Assembly (NCBI GenBank): GCA_021734785.1
Contig: JAIPIF010000001.1
Location: 186,001-250,000, forward strand
Length of the DNA stretch: 64,000 nucleotides
Reading direction: 5' to 3'
Source: Candidatus Altimarinota bacterium
Lineage (GTDB): Bacteria > Patescibacteriota > Gracilibacteria > UBA4473
Shown piece by piece: positions 15,976-23,257 of the stretch; position 1 is the stretch's first letter, and each line of letters begins with the position of its first letter. Below the pieces are notes generated by a model that saw nothing but the letters and a program-made list of their open reading frames with translations, did not search any database and had not been told where the DNA came from. A program made the translations under genes and the position numbers.

Positions 15976-17139
15976 TTATCGGATCCGCACATCAGTGCCT
16001 CCAAAGGGGAAAAATCCTTGGGGGCGGGCATTGGTGGTAATCCAGTCAGGAAAAAAGAGCACCATCCGCGAACTCCCGCCAGAGACAGCTTGCTCGGAGA
16101 TTCGTGCCAGGAGTTCGATCTGGGCACGATTGTTTCGCATCAGCGTGAGCGTGGTGGGGATCACGATGGTGTCGCTGTCGGGGATGATTTCCTCCGAAAT
16201 CTTTTGTCCCCCAGCCTCCAGCCAGAGCGCGTCAAAATCTTCAAACACACCCGAGGGCCCCAGGCGCTGAAACTGCATTTCTTCGATCTCCACCGTGCCC
16301 CCCTCTGTGGTGAAATGGAGCGGCATCAGCACCACCTCTGCCGTCCCGGGATCGACCGTGGTCTGGCGTCGTTTTTTTTCACTGGGTTGAGTGACCTTGA
16401 GGACGCTGTCGTCTTTTGGCACGACCCGACTCCCACTCGAAAACTGCGAGAGAGGATCGGTTGCCGGTGTGGTCGGGGGGGTGGTTTCTTCTTGCTCTGG
16501 AGCGGGGAGGTCTTCCGCTTCTTCGCCGGATTCATCATCTTCCGCTGTCTGCAGGGCGGTCATGACTTTCCAGAGGGCGACCGCGACTTCGTTGCGGGTG
16601 AGGAGCGCTGCCGGCAGCAGTTTTTCACTTTCCCGATCGGGGAAAAGATCATAGGTTTTCACCACCCCGACAAAGGGTTCGTACCAAGAGTCCTCGGCCA
16701 CATCGTCAAAGTCGTGCGGGAGGTTTTCCTCCAGATCAAAGGTGCGGACGAGCATCTTGAGAAACTCAGCAGTGTTGACGGTTTTTCCGGGTCGAAAGGT
16801 GCCGTCATCGTACCCGTCCAGAATGTTTTCTTCTGCGGCACGAGCAACAAATTTTTCATACCATGCGTCCGTGGTCACATCCGAAAACCGTCCGTTATTT
16901 TTTTTCTCATCGGAGACATCGAGCTTCTTTCCCAACAGCAGCATCTTCGCCAGTTCGGCCCGATTGACCGGAGCCGCGCCATCAAACCGCCCATCCGGGC
17001 GTCCGTGCATGACGTTCTGGGCTTTGAGAAACCCCGCGGCTCGTCCCTGGCGAGACGCTTCTGCCACATCCGGAAAATCCCGTGCGCTCAGCGGCGTAGT
17101 GATCAGCAAACACACGAAGGCAAGCAGGATTTTTTTCAT
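15976..17139 (-). CDS. Secreted SLH-domain protein
   Basis: The 387-residue protein has a signal peptide (MKKILLAFVCLLITTPLSA), then about three S-layer homology repeats over residues 20-195, recognisable by FPDVAE, FSDVTTDAWYEKFV, GYDDGTFRPGKTVNTAEFLKM and FDDVAEDSWYEPFV. A Glu/Pro/Thr-rich linker (about 195-245) leads to a C-terminal beta-rich domain of about 130 residues. SLH domains hold proteins on the cell wall, often through pyruvylated polysaccharide. It is the last gene of the sigma-factor operon and overlaps the preceding gene by four bases, so it is likely part of the response that sigma factor controls. Confidence 0.85.
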   Translation of the reverse strand: MKKILLAFVCLLITTPLSARDFPDVAEASRQGRAAGFLKAQNVMHGRPDGRFDGAAPVNRAELAKMLLLGKKLDVSDEKKNNGRFSDVTTDAWYEKFVARAAEENILDGYDDGTFRPGKTVNTAEFLKMLVRTFDLEENLPHDFDDVAEDSWYEPFVGVVKTYDLFPDRESEKLLPAALLTRNEVAVALWKVMTALQTAEDDESGEEAEDLPAPEQEETTPPTTPATDPLSQFSSGSRVVPKDDSVLKVTQPSEKKRRQTTVDPGTAEVVLMPLHFTTEGGTVEIEEMQFQRLGPSGVFEDFDALWLEAGGQKISEEIIPDSDTIVIPTTLTLMRNNRAQIELLARISEQAVSGGSSRMVLFFPDWITTNARPQGFFPFGGTDVRIR

Positions 17140-17570
17140 TTGTCGGTGAGAGGAAGACGGGTTGATTGTAGTTTTTTTTGGGCGGCTTTCAAAAAGCTTT
17201 TATCCATCCCCCTGAGTTCTCGGGACTTTTCAAAACTTTCGATCTGCTGCTGGAGACGCATTTTCCGTTCCTGGAGTATTTTTCCCAAAAGGGCTCGGTT
17301 TTCTGCTTTCGTTTTTTGTTCAAATTCTCGCAAAAAGTCGGGATCGGGGTTTTCTTGCTGTGCCTGAAGCATTTCGATATCTCGTTCCAGCTTTTGCACT
17401 ACTTGTTCTTGTTGTTCTGGAGAAATGTCTTCCATGCCCTCCACCGTCTGCTGGAGAGTTTCAAACTGCTGGATTTTGAGCTCCACGGCTTCTGTCAGCG
17501 ATACATTTGCCGCCGAAGCGACCCCGCTCCACAAGAGACACCCGAGACCGATCAAGAGGAGTTTTTTCAT
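17136..17570 (-). CDS. Exported coiled-coil protein
   Basis: A 144-residue product with a clear signal peptide (MKKLLLIGLGCLLWSGVASA) and a mature part that is almost wholly helical and charged, rich in Glu, Gln and Lys with heptad-like spacing. It resembles small periplasmic coiled-coil proteins such as the Spy/CpxP/ZraP type in general character, but I see no diagnostic LTxxQ motif. It is the third gene in the ECF sigma operon, overlapping both neighbours by four bases. A role as an envelope sensor or chaperone paired with the anti-sigma factor is inference. Confidence 0.65.
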   Translation of the reverse strand: MKKLLLIGLGCLLWSGVASAANVSLTEAVELKIQQFETLQQTVEGMEDISPEQQEQVVQKLERDIEMLQAQQENPDPDFLREFEQKTKAENRALLGKILQERKMRLQQQIESFEKSRELRGMDKSFLKAAQKKLQSTRLPLTDK

Positions 17571-18067
17571 GGTTGGGAGCCCATATTTTTTTCCGACAAG
17601 AGCGCAAAAAGATCCGTTTCCTGGATTTCTTCGATCTGTTCGAGATCGCTAGAAAACGCCTCAATATCTTGCTGGAGTTTTTGTTCAATGGTCCGAGCGA
17701 TTTCCTGCTGGACCGGATCAGGAGCAGGGACAAGGGAAAACGTTCCCACGACGGCCACAAACAAGAGCGGCAGCACCGTCTGCAGGGACTTTTGCCAGGA
17801 AAAATTTCTCCAGAGAATGAGCGCTCCCCATCCACCCCACGCTCGTTTCCGTGGTGCAAAACACTGTTTGATCGCCTGCTTCAGTGCTTTCTTGCTCGGC
17901 ACTTCTTTTCGAGTCTGCGCCGTCAGGAAATCTTGCACGGCGAAAAATTCCCGGATTTCCTCAGCATGCTCAGGAAATTCATCCAAAATCACCTCCAGCT
18001 CGTCGCCGTCTTCGGCACGTTGGAGCACTTGGTTGAGAATTTTGAGGAGCGGATCAGCGGGAGTCAT
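17567..18067 (-). CDS. Putative membrane anti-sigma factor
   Basis: The 166-residue protein has a helical N-terminal cytoplasmic part (about residues 1-90, with EDGDELEVILDEFPEH), one transmembrane span near residues 95-115 (VLPLLFVAVVGTFSLV) and a 50-residue acidic outer tail. That topology, and its place right after and overlapping an ECF sigma gene, is the usual arrangement of anti-sigma factors. The HxxxCxxC zinc motif of ZAS anti-sigmas is absent, so the binding mode would differ. The function is inferred from context. Confidence 0.65.
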   Translation of the reverse strand: MTPADPLLKILNQVLQRAEDGDELEVILDEFPEHAEEIREFFAVQDFLTAQTRKEVPSKKALKQAIKQCFAPRKRAWGGWGALILWRNFSWQKSLQTVLPLLFVAVVGTFSLVPAPDPVQQEIARTIEQKLQQDIEAFSSDLEQIEEIQETDLFALLSEKNMGSQP

Positions 18068-18627
18068 TTTTGAGAGAGGGAGAGATGAGATTGCAGTTTT
18101 CGCAGGGCACGGACTTGGATTTGCCGCACGTTGGCTTCAGATTTTTTTGTTTTTTTCGCAATGTCTGCGTTGGAGTACCCCTTGAGAAATTTCAGTTCAA
18201 TGATCTCACGATGGGCCGGTTTGAGTTTTTTGAGCAGGGCACTGAGGGCCGTATTTTTTTCTTTTTCCTGTATCTGCTCGTGCGGGTTTTTTCGTTCGTC
18301 TGGAATTTGTTCAAACAGAGAAAGGGATTCTTCTTTTCGCAGAGTGATGTCGCGTTTTTTTTGTTGATAGTTGATGATCAGGTTTCGGGCAATGGTAAAG
18401 AAATATGCCAGCGGCGACTTGCCGCGATCCTGGTATCGTTCTTTTGCCTCAAACGCTCGGACAAATACCGTCTGTGCCAGATCTTCGGCTTCCGATTTGT
18501 CGTTGAGTTTCGACAGCACGTACCGGTACACGGGCGTAAAAAACTGCTGGTACAAAAGAGCAAACGCGTCAGTATCTCCGTGTTTGGCGGAGAGCATCAG
18601 TTCCGAAACGTTGGTTTCTTCGCTCAT
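18064..18627 (-). CDS. ECF-type RNA polymerase sigma factor
   Basis: This 187-residue protein has region 2 (AFALLYQQFFTPVYRYVLSKL and the EAEDLAQTVFVRAFE core) and region 4 with a helix-turn-helix (LKPAHREIIELKFLKGYSNADIAKKTKKSEANVRQ). It lacks regions 1 and 3, as ECF factors do. It should direct RNA polymerase to a small regulon, probably including its own operon. ATG 18627 has a GGAG site upstream; a longer start is less likely. The candidate anti-sigma gene overlaps it by four bases. It lies between rpsC and rplP, an unusual location. Confidence 0.9.
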   Translation of the reverse strand: MSEETNVSELMLSAKHGDTDAFALLYQQFFTPVYRYVLSKLNDKSEAEDLAQTVFVRAFEAKERYQDRGKSPLAYFFTIARNLIINYQQKKRDITLRKEESLSLFEQIPDERKNPHEQIQEKEKNTALSALLKKLKPAHREIIELKFLKGYSNADIAKKTKKSEANVRQIQVRALRKLQSHLSLSQK

Positions 18628-18684
18628 TGTGGGGTCTCCGCCGGGAGAAAATTTTGGGGCACATCTGACACTCCCGATAACCAA

Positions 18685-18710
18685 AAGACGCCTATTTTGT
18701 GACAGGTTTC
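18685..18710 (-). promoter_or_regulatory. Candidate ECF-type promoter for the sigma operon
   Basis: On the minus strand GAAACC (18710-18705) and CGTCTT (18690-18685) resemble the GAAC/CGTC elements recognised by ECF sigma factors (for example B. subtilis SigW/SigM types), with 15 nt between GAAAC and CGTC. It lies about 58 bases before the sigma start codon, suggesting autoregulation. Confidence 0.5.
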
Positions 18711-18774
18711 GTCCAAAAATTCAAGTGGACCATTCAACGGCTTGCTCAAAATTTTTTCCACGTTTGTGTTTTTC

Positions 18775-19422
18775 TCAGTTCAGCTCCTGATTTTTAAACA
18801 CCATCCCGTGGTAGACCCAGACCTTGATACCGATGGCACCGTAGGTGGTGTCAGCCTTGATCATGGCATAGTCGATGTTTGCTCGCAGGGTGTGGAGGGG
18901 GACCGTCCCAAATCCATAGGATTCTTTCCGCGCGATGTCGACTCCATTGAGTCGCCCGGAGACCTGAATTTTTACTCCCTTGGCTCCAGAATCTTTGGCG
19001 CGGTCAACGGCCATTTTGCAGACGCGTCGGTAGGGAAATCGTCGTTGAATCTGATCCGCAATCGACTTGGCCATCAGCGTGGCGTCGGCATCGGGTTTTC
19101 GAACCTCCTGGACTTTGACTTCCAGCTCTTTGGTTTCAAATTTCTCACGGAGTTCTTTGCTCAGCTTTTCAATGTTTTCTCCGCTCCGACCGATGATCAC
19201 GCCGGGCTTCGCCGTGTGGAGTGTCACGATCGTTTTTCCGCTCCTCCGTTGAATTTCAACTTTTGCCACGCCCGCAGAAGCGTAGCGTTTTTCCAGAAGT
19301 TTTCGGATCTGCACGTCCTGAAGTAATTTATCCTTAAAAGTCCTCAGAGAGGAAAACCAGTTTGAATCCCACGTACGTGTGATGCCGATGCGAAGCGAAT
19401 GCGGTGAAACTTTTTTACCCAT
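18775..19422 (-). CDS. rpsC: 30S ribosomal protein S3
   Basis: The 215-residue protein begins MGKKVSPHSLRIGITRTWDS and has the KH-domain GVIIGRSGENIEKL and the C-terminal YGAIGIKVWVYHG, all typical of S3. It lines the mRNA entry channel of the 30S subunit. Four bases separate it from rplV. It is the last gene of the promoter-proximal half of the cluster; no terminator is obvious after it, so some read-through into the sigma operon is possible. Confidence 0.97.
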   Translation of the reverse strand: MGKKVSPHSLRIGITRTWDSNWFSSLRTFKDKLLQDVQIRKLLEKRYASAGVAKVEIQRRSGKTIVTLHTAKPGVIIGRSGENIEKLSKELREKFETKELEVKVQEVRKPDADATLMAKSIADQIQRRFPYRRVCKMAVDRAKDSGAKGVKIQVSGRLNGVDIARKESYGFGTVPLHTLRANIDYAMIKADTTYGAIGIKVWVYHGMVFKNQELN

Positions 19423-19426
19423 ACCG

Positions 19427-19936
19427 TTATTTTTTGGAAGAAGAAGATTTTGAAGAAGGGCTCTTTTTTGGCGTTGATTTTTTTACGCCGGTTTTGGTCG
19501 TTGATTTCTGAGGTGCAGATTTTGTCTCGGTTTTTTCTGCTGGTTTCTTGGTGGTTTTTTTGGCAGTGTCTGTCTCGGTGGTATTTTTTTTAGCGGTTTT
19601 GACAGGGGGATTTCTCTTTTCCAAGAAAACGGAGATGTGGCAGGTAGGCTTCATCAGTGGAAGCGCTCGACCGCGTGTCGAGGGCAAAAATCGCCGCCAA
19701 AATTCTCCTCGATTGACGACAATCTGCGAAACAGCGAGTTCGACCCGTTTTGCATTCTCGTTTTGTTCGGCATTTGCTACGGCGGATTGAATCACCTTGT
19801 ACAGATGTTTCGCTGCTTTTTGGGGCATAAAGCGAAGCTTCTCCATCGCCTCGTTTACGGGCTTTCCACGTACGAGTCCGGCCACAATGTTGACCTTTTT
19901 TTGTGCAATTCGGACTTTTCGGAGATGCGCTTTCAT
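19427..19936 (-). CDS. rplV: 50S ribosomal protein L22 with lysine-rich tail
   Basis: The L22 domain occupies residues 1-115, starting MKAHLRKVRIAQKKVN, with the exit-tunnel loop region NRGEFWRRFLPSTRGRALPLMKPTCHI. A further 54 residues form a repetitive tail of Lys, Thr, Ser and Pro, not part of the normal L22 fold (usual length about 110). Such tails are likely disordered and rRNA-binding. ATG 19936 matches the family start. Confidence 0.96.
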   Translation of the reverse strand: MKAHLRKVRIAQKKVNIVAGLVRGKPVNEAMEKLRFMPQKAAKHLYKVIQSAVANAEQNENAKRVELAVSQIVVNRGEFWRRFLPSTRGRALPLMKPTCHISVFLEKRNPPVKTAKKNTTETDTAKKTTKKPAEKTETKSAPQKSTTKTGVKKSTPKKSPSSKSSSSKK

Positions 19937-19956
19937 GAGAAGAGGAATCAAAAAAA

Positions 19957-20223
19957 TTAGCGTTCACGGCCACCGTGAGAACGGAACTTCCGTGTCGGAG
20001 AAAATTCTCCTAGACGATGTCCGACCATAGCTTCAGTGCAAAACACGGAAATAAATTCCTTGCCGTTGTGCACGCCAAAGGTGTGTCCGACCATTTCTGG
20101 AGCAATTACACAGTCGCGGCTCCAGGTTTTGATCACCTGTTTTTTGCCAGACTCATTGGCTTTTTTGACCTTTTTGATGAGTCGGGGATCGACGTAGGGA
20201 CCTTTTTTGGCAGATCGGGTCAT
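19957..20223 (-). CDS. rpsS: 30S ribosomal protein S19
   Basis: The 88-residue protein has the S19 signature [15 protein letters not shown], the [28 protein letters not shown] core and the C-terminal [16 protein letters not shown]. It lies in the head of the 30S subunit. Order and direction match the S10 operon. Confidence 0.97.
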   Translation of the reverse strand: MTRSAKKGPYVDPRLIKKVKKANESGKKQVIKTWSRDCVIAPEMVGHTFGVHNGKEFISVFCTEAMVGHRLGEFSPTRKFRSHGGRER

Positions 20224-20251
20224 GGAGAGGACAAATTACAAAGTACAAATA

Positions 20252-21094
20252 TTATTTTTTCTTTGCGCGATGGCGCGAACGGACAATGTGTTTGTCCGAC
20301 TGCTTGTTGCGGCGAGTCTTGACTCCCAGAGCGTGAGCGCCCCAAGGGGTTTTTGGATATTTCATTCCGATAGGGCTCCCGCCTTCACCCCCTCCGTGGG
20401 GATGGTCGCAGGGATTCATGGCTTTTCCGCGTACCTGTGGACGTCGTCCTTTTTTTCGGGTGCGTCCGGCTTTTCCCATTTGCAAAAGAGCGCGTTCTTC
20501 GTTGGACAATATGCCCACCGTCGCAAAACAGGATTTTTCCACTCGTCGGATTTCTCCGCTGGGGAGTTGGACTTGTGCCTTGGCTCCCTCCAGGGAAACG
20601 AGCTTTGCTTTTTGTCCGGCGGAGCGAACAAATTTTCCGCCCTGGTTCTTTTGGACTTCCAGATTGTAAATCTCAAATCCAACCGGAATATTTTCCAGGG
20701 GCAGTCGAGTGCCGGGACGGGCTTTTGCCTTTTGAGAACAGAGAACCTCATCGCCGACCTTGGCGCCTTTCCACGCCAAAATATATCGTTTGTCTCCGTC
20801 AGGGTAATTGACCAGTGCAATGTTTGCTGTGCGATTTGGATCGTATTCGAGCGCTGCAATTTTTCCCGGGATATCCAGTTTGTCTGTTCGGTTGAAATCC
20901 ACTGTTCGATACTGCCGACGAGTGCCACCACCACGGTGGCGAATCGAAATGGTCCCCCCACTGCGTCCGGCGGTTTTTTTGCCGACACTCAGCAGGCGAC
21001 GAACCGAGGGTTTTTTGGCACTCAGCTGTTCATTGTCGAGTGTGTTCATCCCTCGTTGTGCATTGGAAACGGCCTTGATCGTTCGAATACCCAT
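20252..21094 (-). CDS. rplB: 50S ribosomal protein L2
   Basis: This 280-residue L2 carries the RNA-binding core (RHRGGGTRRQYRTVDF) and the catalytic-site loop with AMNPCDHPHGGGEGG and its conserved His near the peptidyl-transferase centre. The length matches the family. It starts one base inside the stop of rplW. Confidence 0.97.
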   Translation of the reverse strand: MGIRTIKAVSNAQRGMNTLDNEQLSAKKPSVRRLLSVGKKTAGRSGGTISIRHRGGGTRRQYRTVDFNRTDKLDIPGKIAALEYDPNRTANIALVNYPDGDKRYILAWKGAKVGDEVLCSQKAKARPGTRLPLENIPVGFEIYNLEVQKNQGGKFVRSAGQKAKLVSLEGAKAQVQLPSGEIRRVEKSCFATVGILSNEERALLQMGKAGRTRKKGRRPQVRGKAMNPCDHPHGGGEGGSPIGMKYPKTPWGAHALGVKTRRNKQSDKHIVRSRHRAKKK

Positions 21095-21387
21095 TATTTA
21101 AACGCGTTAAAATCCAGTTTCTTCTTGCCTCCCAGCGTCACCACGGCTTTTTTGAGATCGCGTCGTCTTTTGAGAATGCGTCCGCGACCAATGAGTCGTG
21201 TTTTTTCGGGAAGCGTTGAAATATTTACGTTTTCAGCCGTGATGCCATAAAACTCTTTCAGCGCTTTTTTGACCAAGGGCTTGGTTGCCTCTGGGTGTAC
21301 GAGAAAACTATATTTTCCCTTCGCCTCAGCGGCGACAGATTTTTCCGTTTGGATGGGTTTCACGAGAACGTCTTTGAGCGCAATCAT
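21094..21387 (-). CDS. rplW: 50S ribosomal protein L23
   Basis: A 97-residue L23 starting MIALKDVLVKPIQTEKSV, with YSFLVHPEATKPLVKKALKEFYG and the basic GRGRILKRRRDLKKAVVTL region. L23 forms the docking site for trigger factor and SRP at the exit tunnel. The start overlaps the end of rplD by four bases. Confidence 0.95.
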   Translation of the reverse strand: MIALKDVLVKPIQTEKSVAAEAKGKYSFLVHPEATKPLVKKALKEFYGITAENVNISTLPEKTRLIGRGRILKRRRDLKKAVVTLGGKKKLDFNAFK

Positions 21388-22022
21388 TGGGAAGGAGCAG
21401 GACAAAAGGTTTCTTCAGTGGCCGAAAGCGCTTCGCGGAGGAAGCAAATTTTTTCAGCATGTAGGACGTCGTAGGGATTGAGATATTTTGCCACGATGGT
21501 ATTTACGCCCGGGATGTTGGCAACGGATTTCTGAAACACTTCATTTTTTTCCGGCAACACAAATAAATACTTTTTCGCCGGAGGAAAGTGTTTCAGCATT
21601 TCCAGGGCGGCTTTTGTTTTGGGCTCTTTTTTTTCAAATGCCTCCAGGATCAATACATTTTTTTCTTTTGCCTGGACACTGAGACTCGAAAAAAGCGCTG
21701 CGCGGCGTTCCTTCTTTGGCATAGATTTGTGAAAGTTTCGGGTATTTCTTGGCCCGTGTGCGACACCGCCTCCGCGGATCAGATTGGTCGAGAGGGCTCC
21801 TCGTCGAGCACGCCCGGTTCCTTTTTGGCGAAAGGCTTTTGATTTGGTCAGAGTGACTTCTGCTCGTGTCTGTGTGTGCGCGACAGGCGTTCGTTTGTTT
21901 GCCAGTCGCAGCAGAATTGCCCGATGCATGAGATCGGGATTGATTTTAGCTTCAAAAAGAGAGGCCGGAAGCGTCATGTCTCCCGTTTTTTGGCCGCTGG
22001 AATTGTACAGATCAGCTTTCAT
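21384..22022 (-). CDS. rplD: 50S ribosomal protein L4
   Basis: The 212-residue protein has the L4 features: the MKADLYNSSGQKTG start, the long tunnel loop with KAFRQKGTGRARRGALS and the C-terminal Rossmann-like domain ending with ALSATEETFCPAPSQ. ATG 22022 overlaps the rplC stop by four bases; a longer reading frame upstream only shadows rplC. In some bacteria L4 also regulates the S10 operon, but no leader structure for that was recognised here. Confidence 0.96.
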   Translation of the reverse strand: MKADLYNSSGQKTGDMTLPASLFEAKINPDLMHRAILLRLANKRTPVAHTQTRAEVTLTKSKAFRQKGTGRARRGALSTNLIRGGGVAHGPRNTRNFHKSMPKKERRAALFSSLSVQAKEKNVLILEAFEKKEPKTKAALEMLKHFPPAKKYLFVLPEKNEVFQKSVANIPGVNTIVAKYLNPYDVLHAEKICFLREALSATEETFCPAPSQ

Positions 22023-22606
22023 TTGGATTCTCGGACAAAAACAAAAGAATTTACGGCTCCTGGCACCCCACCGCGAACGGCGAGAATGTTTTGTGCAGGA
22101 TCTAGTTCTACGATTCCCGTGCGGAGGGTCACCGTACGAAACCCCGAATGTCCGGGCATTTTTTTCCCTTTGAGAATTCGGCCAGGTTTGGCACACATGC
22201 CCACGGATCCGGGCTCACGATGGTGATGTGACCCGTGTGTCTCTCTTCCGCGTCCAAAGTTCCAGCGTTTGATTACCCCAGTAAATCCGTGCCCTTTGGA
22301 TGTGCCGGTGATTTTGATAGTGTGAACCTCCTTGAGGCTCTCAAGAGAGACAGAATCTCCTTTTTTGGCTGTGCCGGCTTCCACCAGCAGCTCTCGAATA
22401 AATTTATATTTTTTATTCTCATTTTTCCCGAAATTTTTTCGTTCAAAGCTTCCCAGGACGGCGGCATCATAGCCGTCGTTTTCCAGGGTTTTGACCTGAA
22501 GTATTTTCATGTCGGGGACTTCGAGGAGCGTGACGGGGGTGACCTTTCCGCTTTGCGGATCGATCACACGAGTCATGCCAATTTTTCGGGCGAGCACGCC
22601 ATTCAT
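22019..22606 (-). CDS. rplC: 50S ribosomal protein L3
   Basis: This 195-residue L3 starts MNGVLARKIGMTRV and has the conserved KGHGFTGVIKRWNFGRG and GSVGMCAKPGRILKGKKMPGH segments near the peptidyl-transferase centre. The length is slightly shorter than in E. coli. It overlaps rpsJ by four bases. Confidence 0.97.
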   Translation of the reverse strand: MNGVLARKIGMTRVIDPQSGKVTPVTLLEVPDMKILQVKTLENDGYDAAVLGSFERKNFGKNENKKYKFIRELLVEAGTAKKGDSVSLESLKEVHTIKITGTSKGHGFTGVIKRWNFGRGRETHGSHHHREPGSVGMCAKPGRILKGKKMPGHSGFRTVTLRTGIVELDPAQNILAVRGGVPGAVNSFVFVRESK

Positions 22607-23010
22607 GAGGAAAGCATTTTAATTTCAACATTCACTCCTGCAGGGAGTGAGAGATTTTGCAGACTTTCAATCGTCTTTGGGGTCGGCTCTTTGATGTCGA
22701 TGAGCCGTTTGTGGATACGGATCCCGTATTGATCGCGCGCATCCTTATTGACAAAGAAAGATCGATTGACGGTATACTTTTTGATTTTTGTGGGCAATGG
22801 CACCGGACCGGACACCATGGAGCCACTGCGTTCGGCGGTCTCAAAAATCGACCTGGCGGCCTCGTCGATCATCGTGTAGTCAAAGGATTTCACAATGATG
22901 CGGACTTTGGCTGGAGCGACCGATTTTTCTGCTGCTTTTTTTGCAGATTTTTTCGGAGCGGCTTTTGCCGTTTTGGTGGTTTTGGAAGGCGTCTTTTTTG
23001 TGGTTGCCAT
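22603..23010 (-). CDS. rpsJ: 30S ribosomal protein S10 with lysine-rich N-terminus
   Basis: Residues about 35-135 are a normal S10 (KVRIIVKSFDYTMIDEAA, SGPVPLPTKIKKYTV and HKRLIDIKEPTPKTIESL). The first 35 residues are an added Lys/Ala/Thr-rich extension absent from most S10 proteins. S10 functions in the 30S head and, with NusB, in antitermination. It is the first gene of the cluster, with a strong promoter 27 bases upstream. Confidence 0.96.
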   Translation of the reverse strand: MATTKKTPSKTTKTAKAAPKKSAKKAAEKSVAPAKVRIIVKSFDYTMIDEAARSIFETAERSGSMVSGPVPLPTKIKKYTVNRSFFVNKDARDQYGIRIHKRLIDIKEPTPKTIESLQNLSLPAGVNVEIKMLSS

Positions 23011-23037
23011 CAGCTTTTTTTCAAAAAGAGCTCGCGG

Positions 23038-23065
23038 ATTGTAGATAAAAAAGGGAGGTTGTCAA
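23038..23065 (-). promoter_or_regulatory. Promoter of the rpsJ-rpsC ribosomal half-operon
   Basis: On the minus strand TTGACA (23065-23060), 16-nt spacer, TACAAT (23043-23038). The architecture is the same as the rplP promoter, including the 16-nt spacer. Confidence 0.8.
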
Positions 23066-23192
23066 ATCTTTTTTTGAGCTCCGTGATCCCAGAAGAGAAA
23101 GCTTCAAAAGGCTCATTTTTGGAGAGAAAATTCTCGAAAAAATGTCCAAAAAACTCGCGTAACTTCGGGTAACAAAAAAATAAAAAAAATAT

Positions 23193-23221
23193 TTGACAAT
23201 TTTTGGCCTGCTCAGTATTGT
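23193..23221 (+). promoter_or_regulatory. Promoter of the sigma-4/winged-helix gene
   Basis: TTGACA (23193-23198), 17-nt spacer, TATTGT (23216-23221), 36 bases before the start codon. Confidence 0.65.
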
Positions 23222-23257
23222 GTTTCTGAAAATCTTTGCTTTTATTTTTCAAATAAC

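Noticed and set aside
15961-17367. Long plus-strand frame of 468 codons opposite the SLH gene
   Set aside because: It is the antisense shadow of the SLH and coiled-coil genes, which have signal peptides and recognisable domains.
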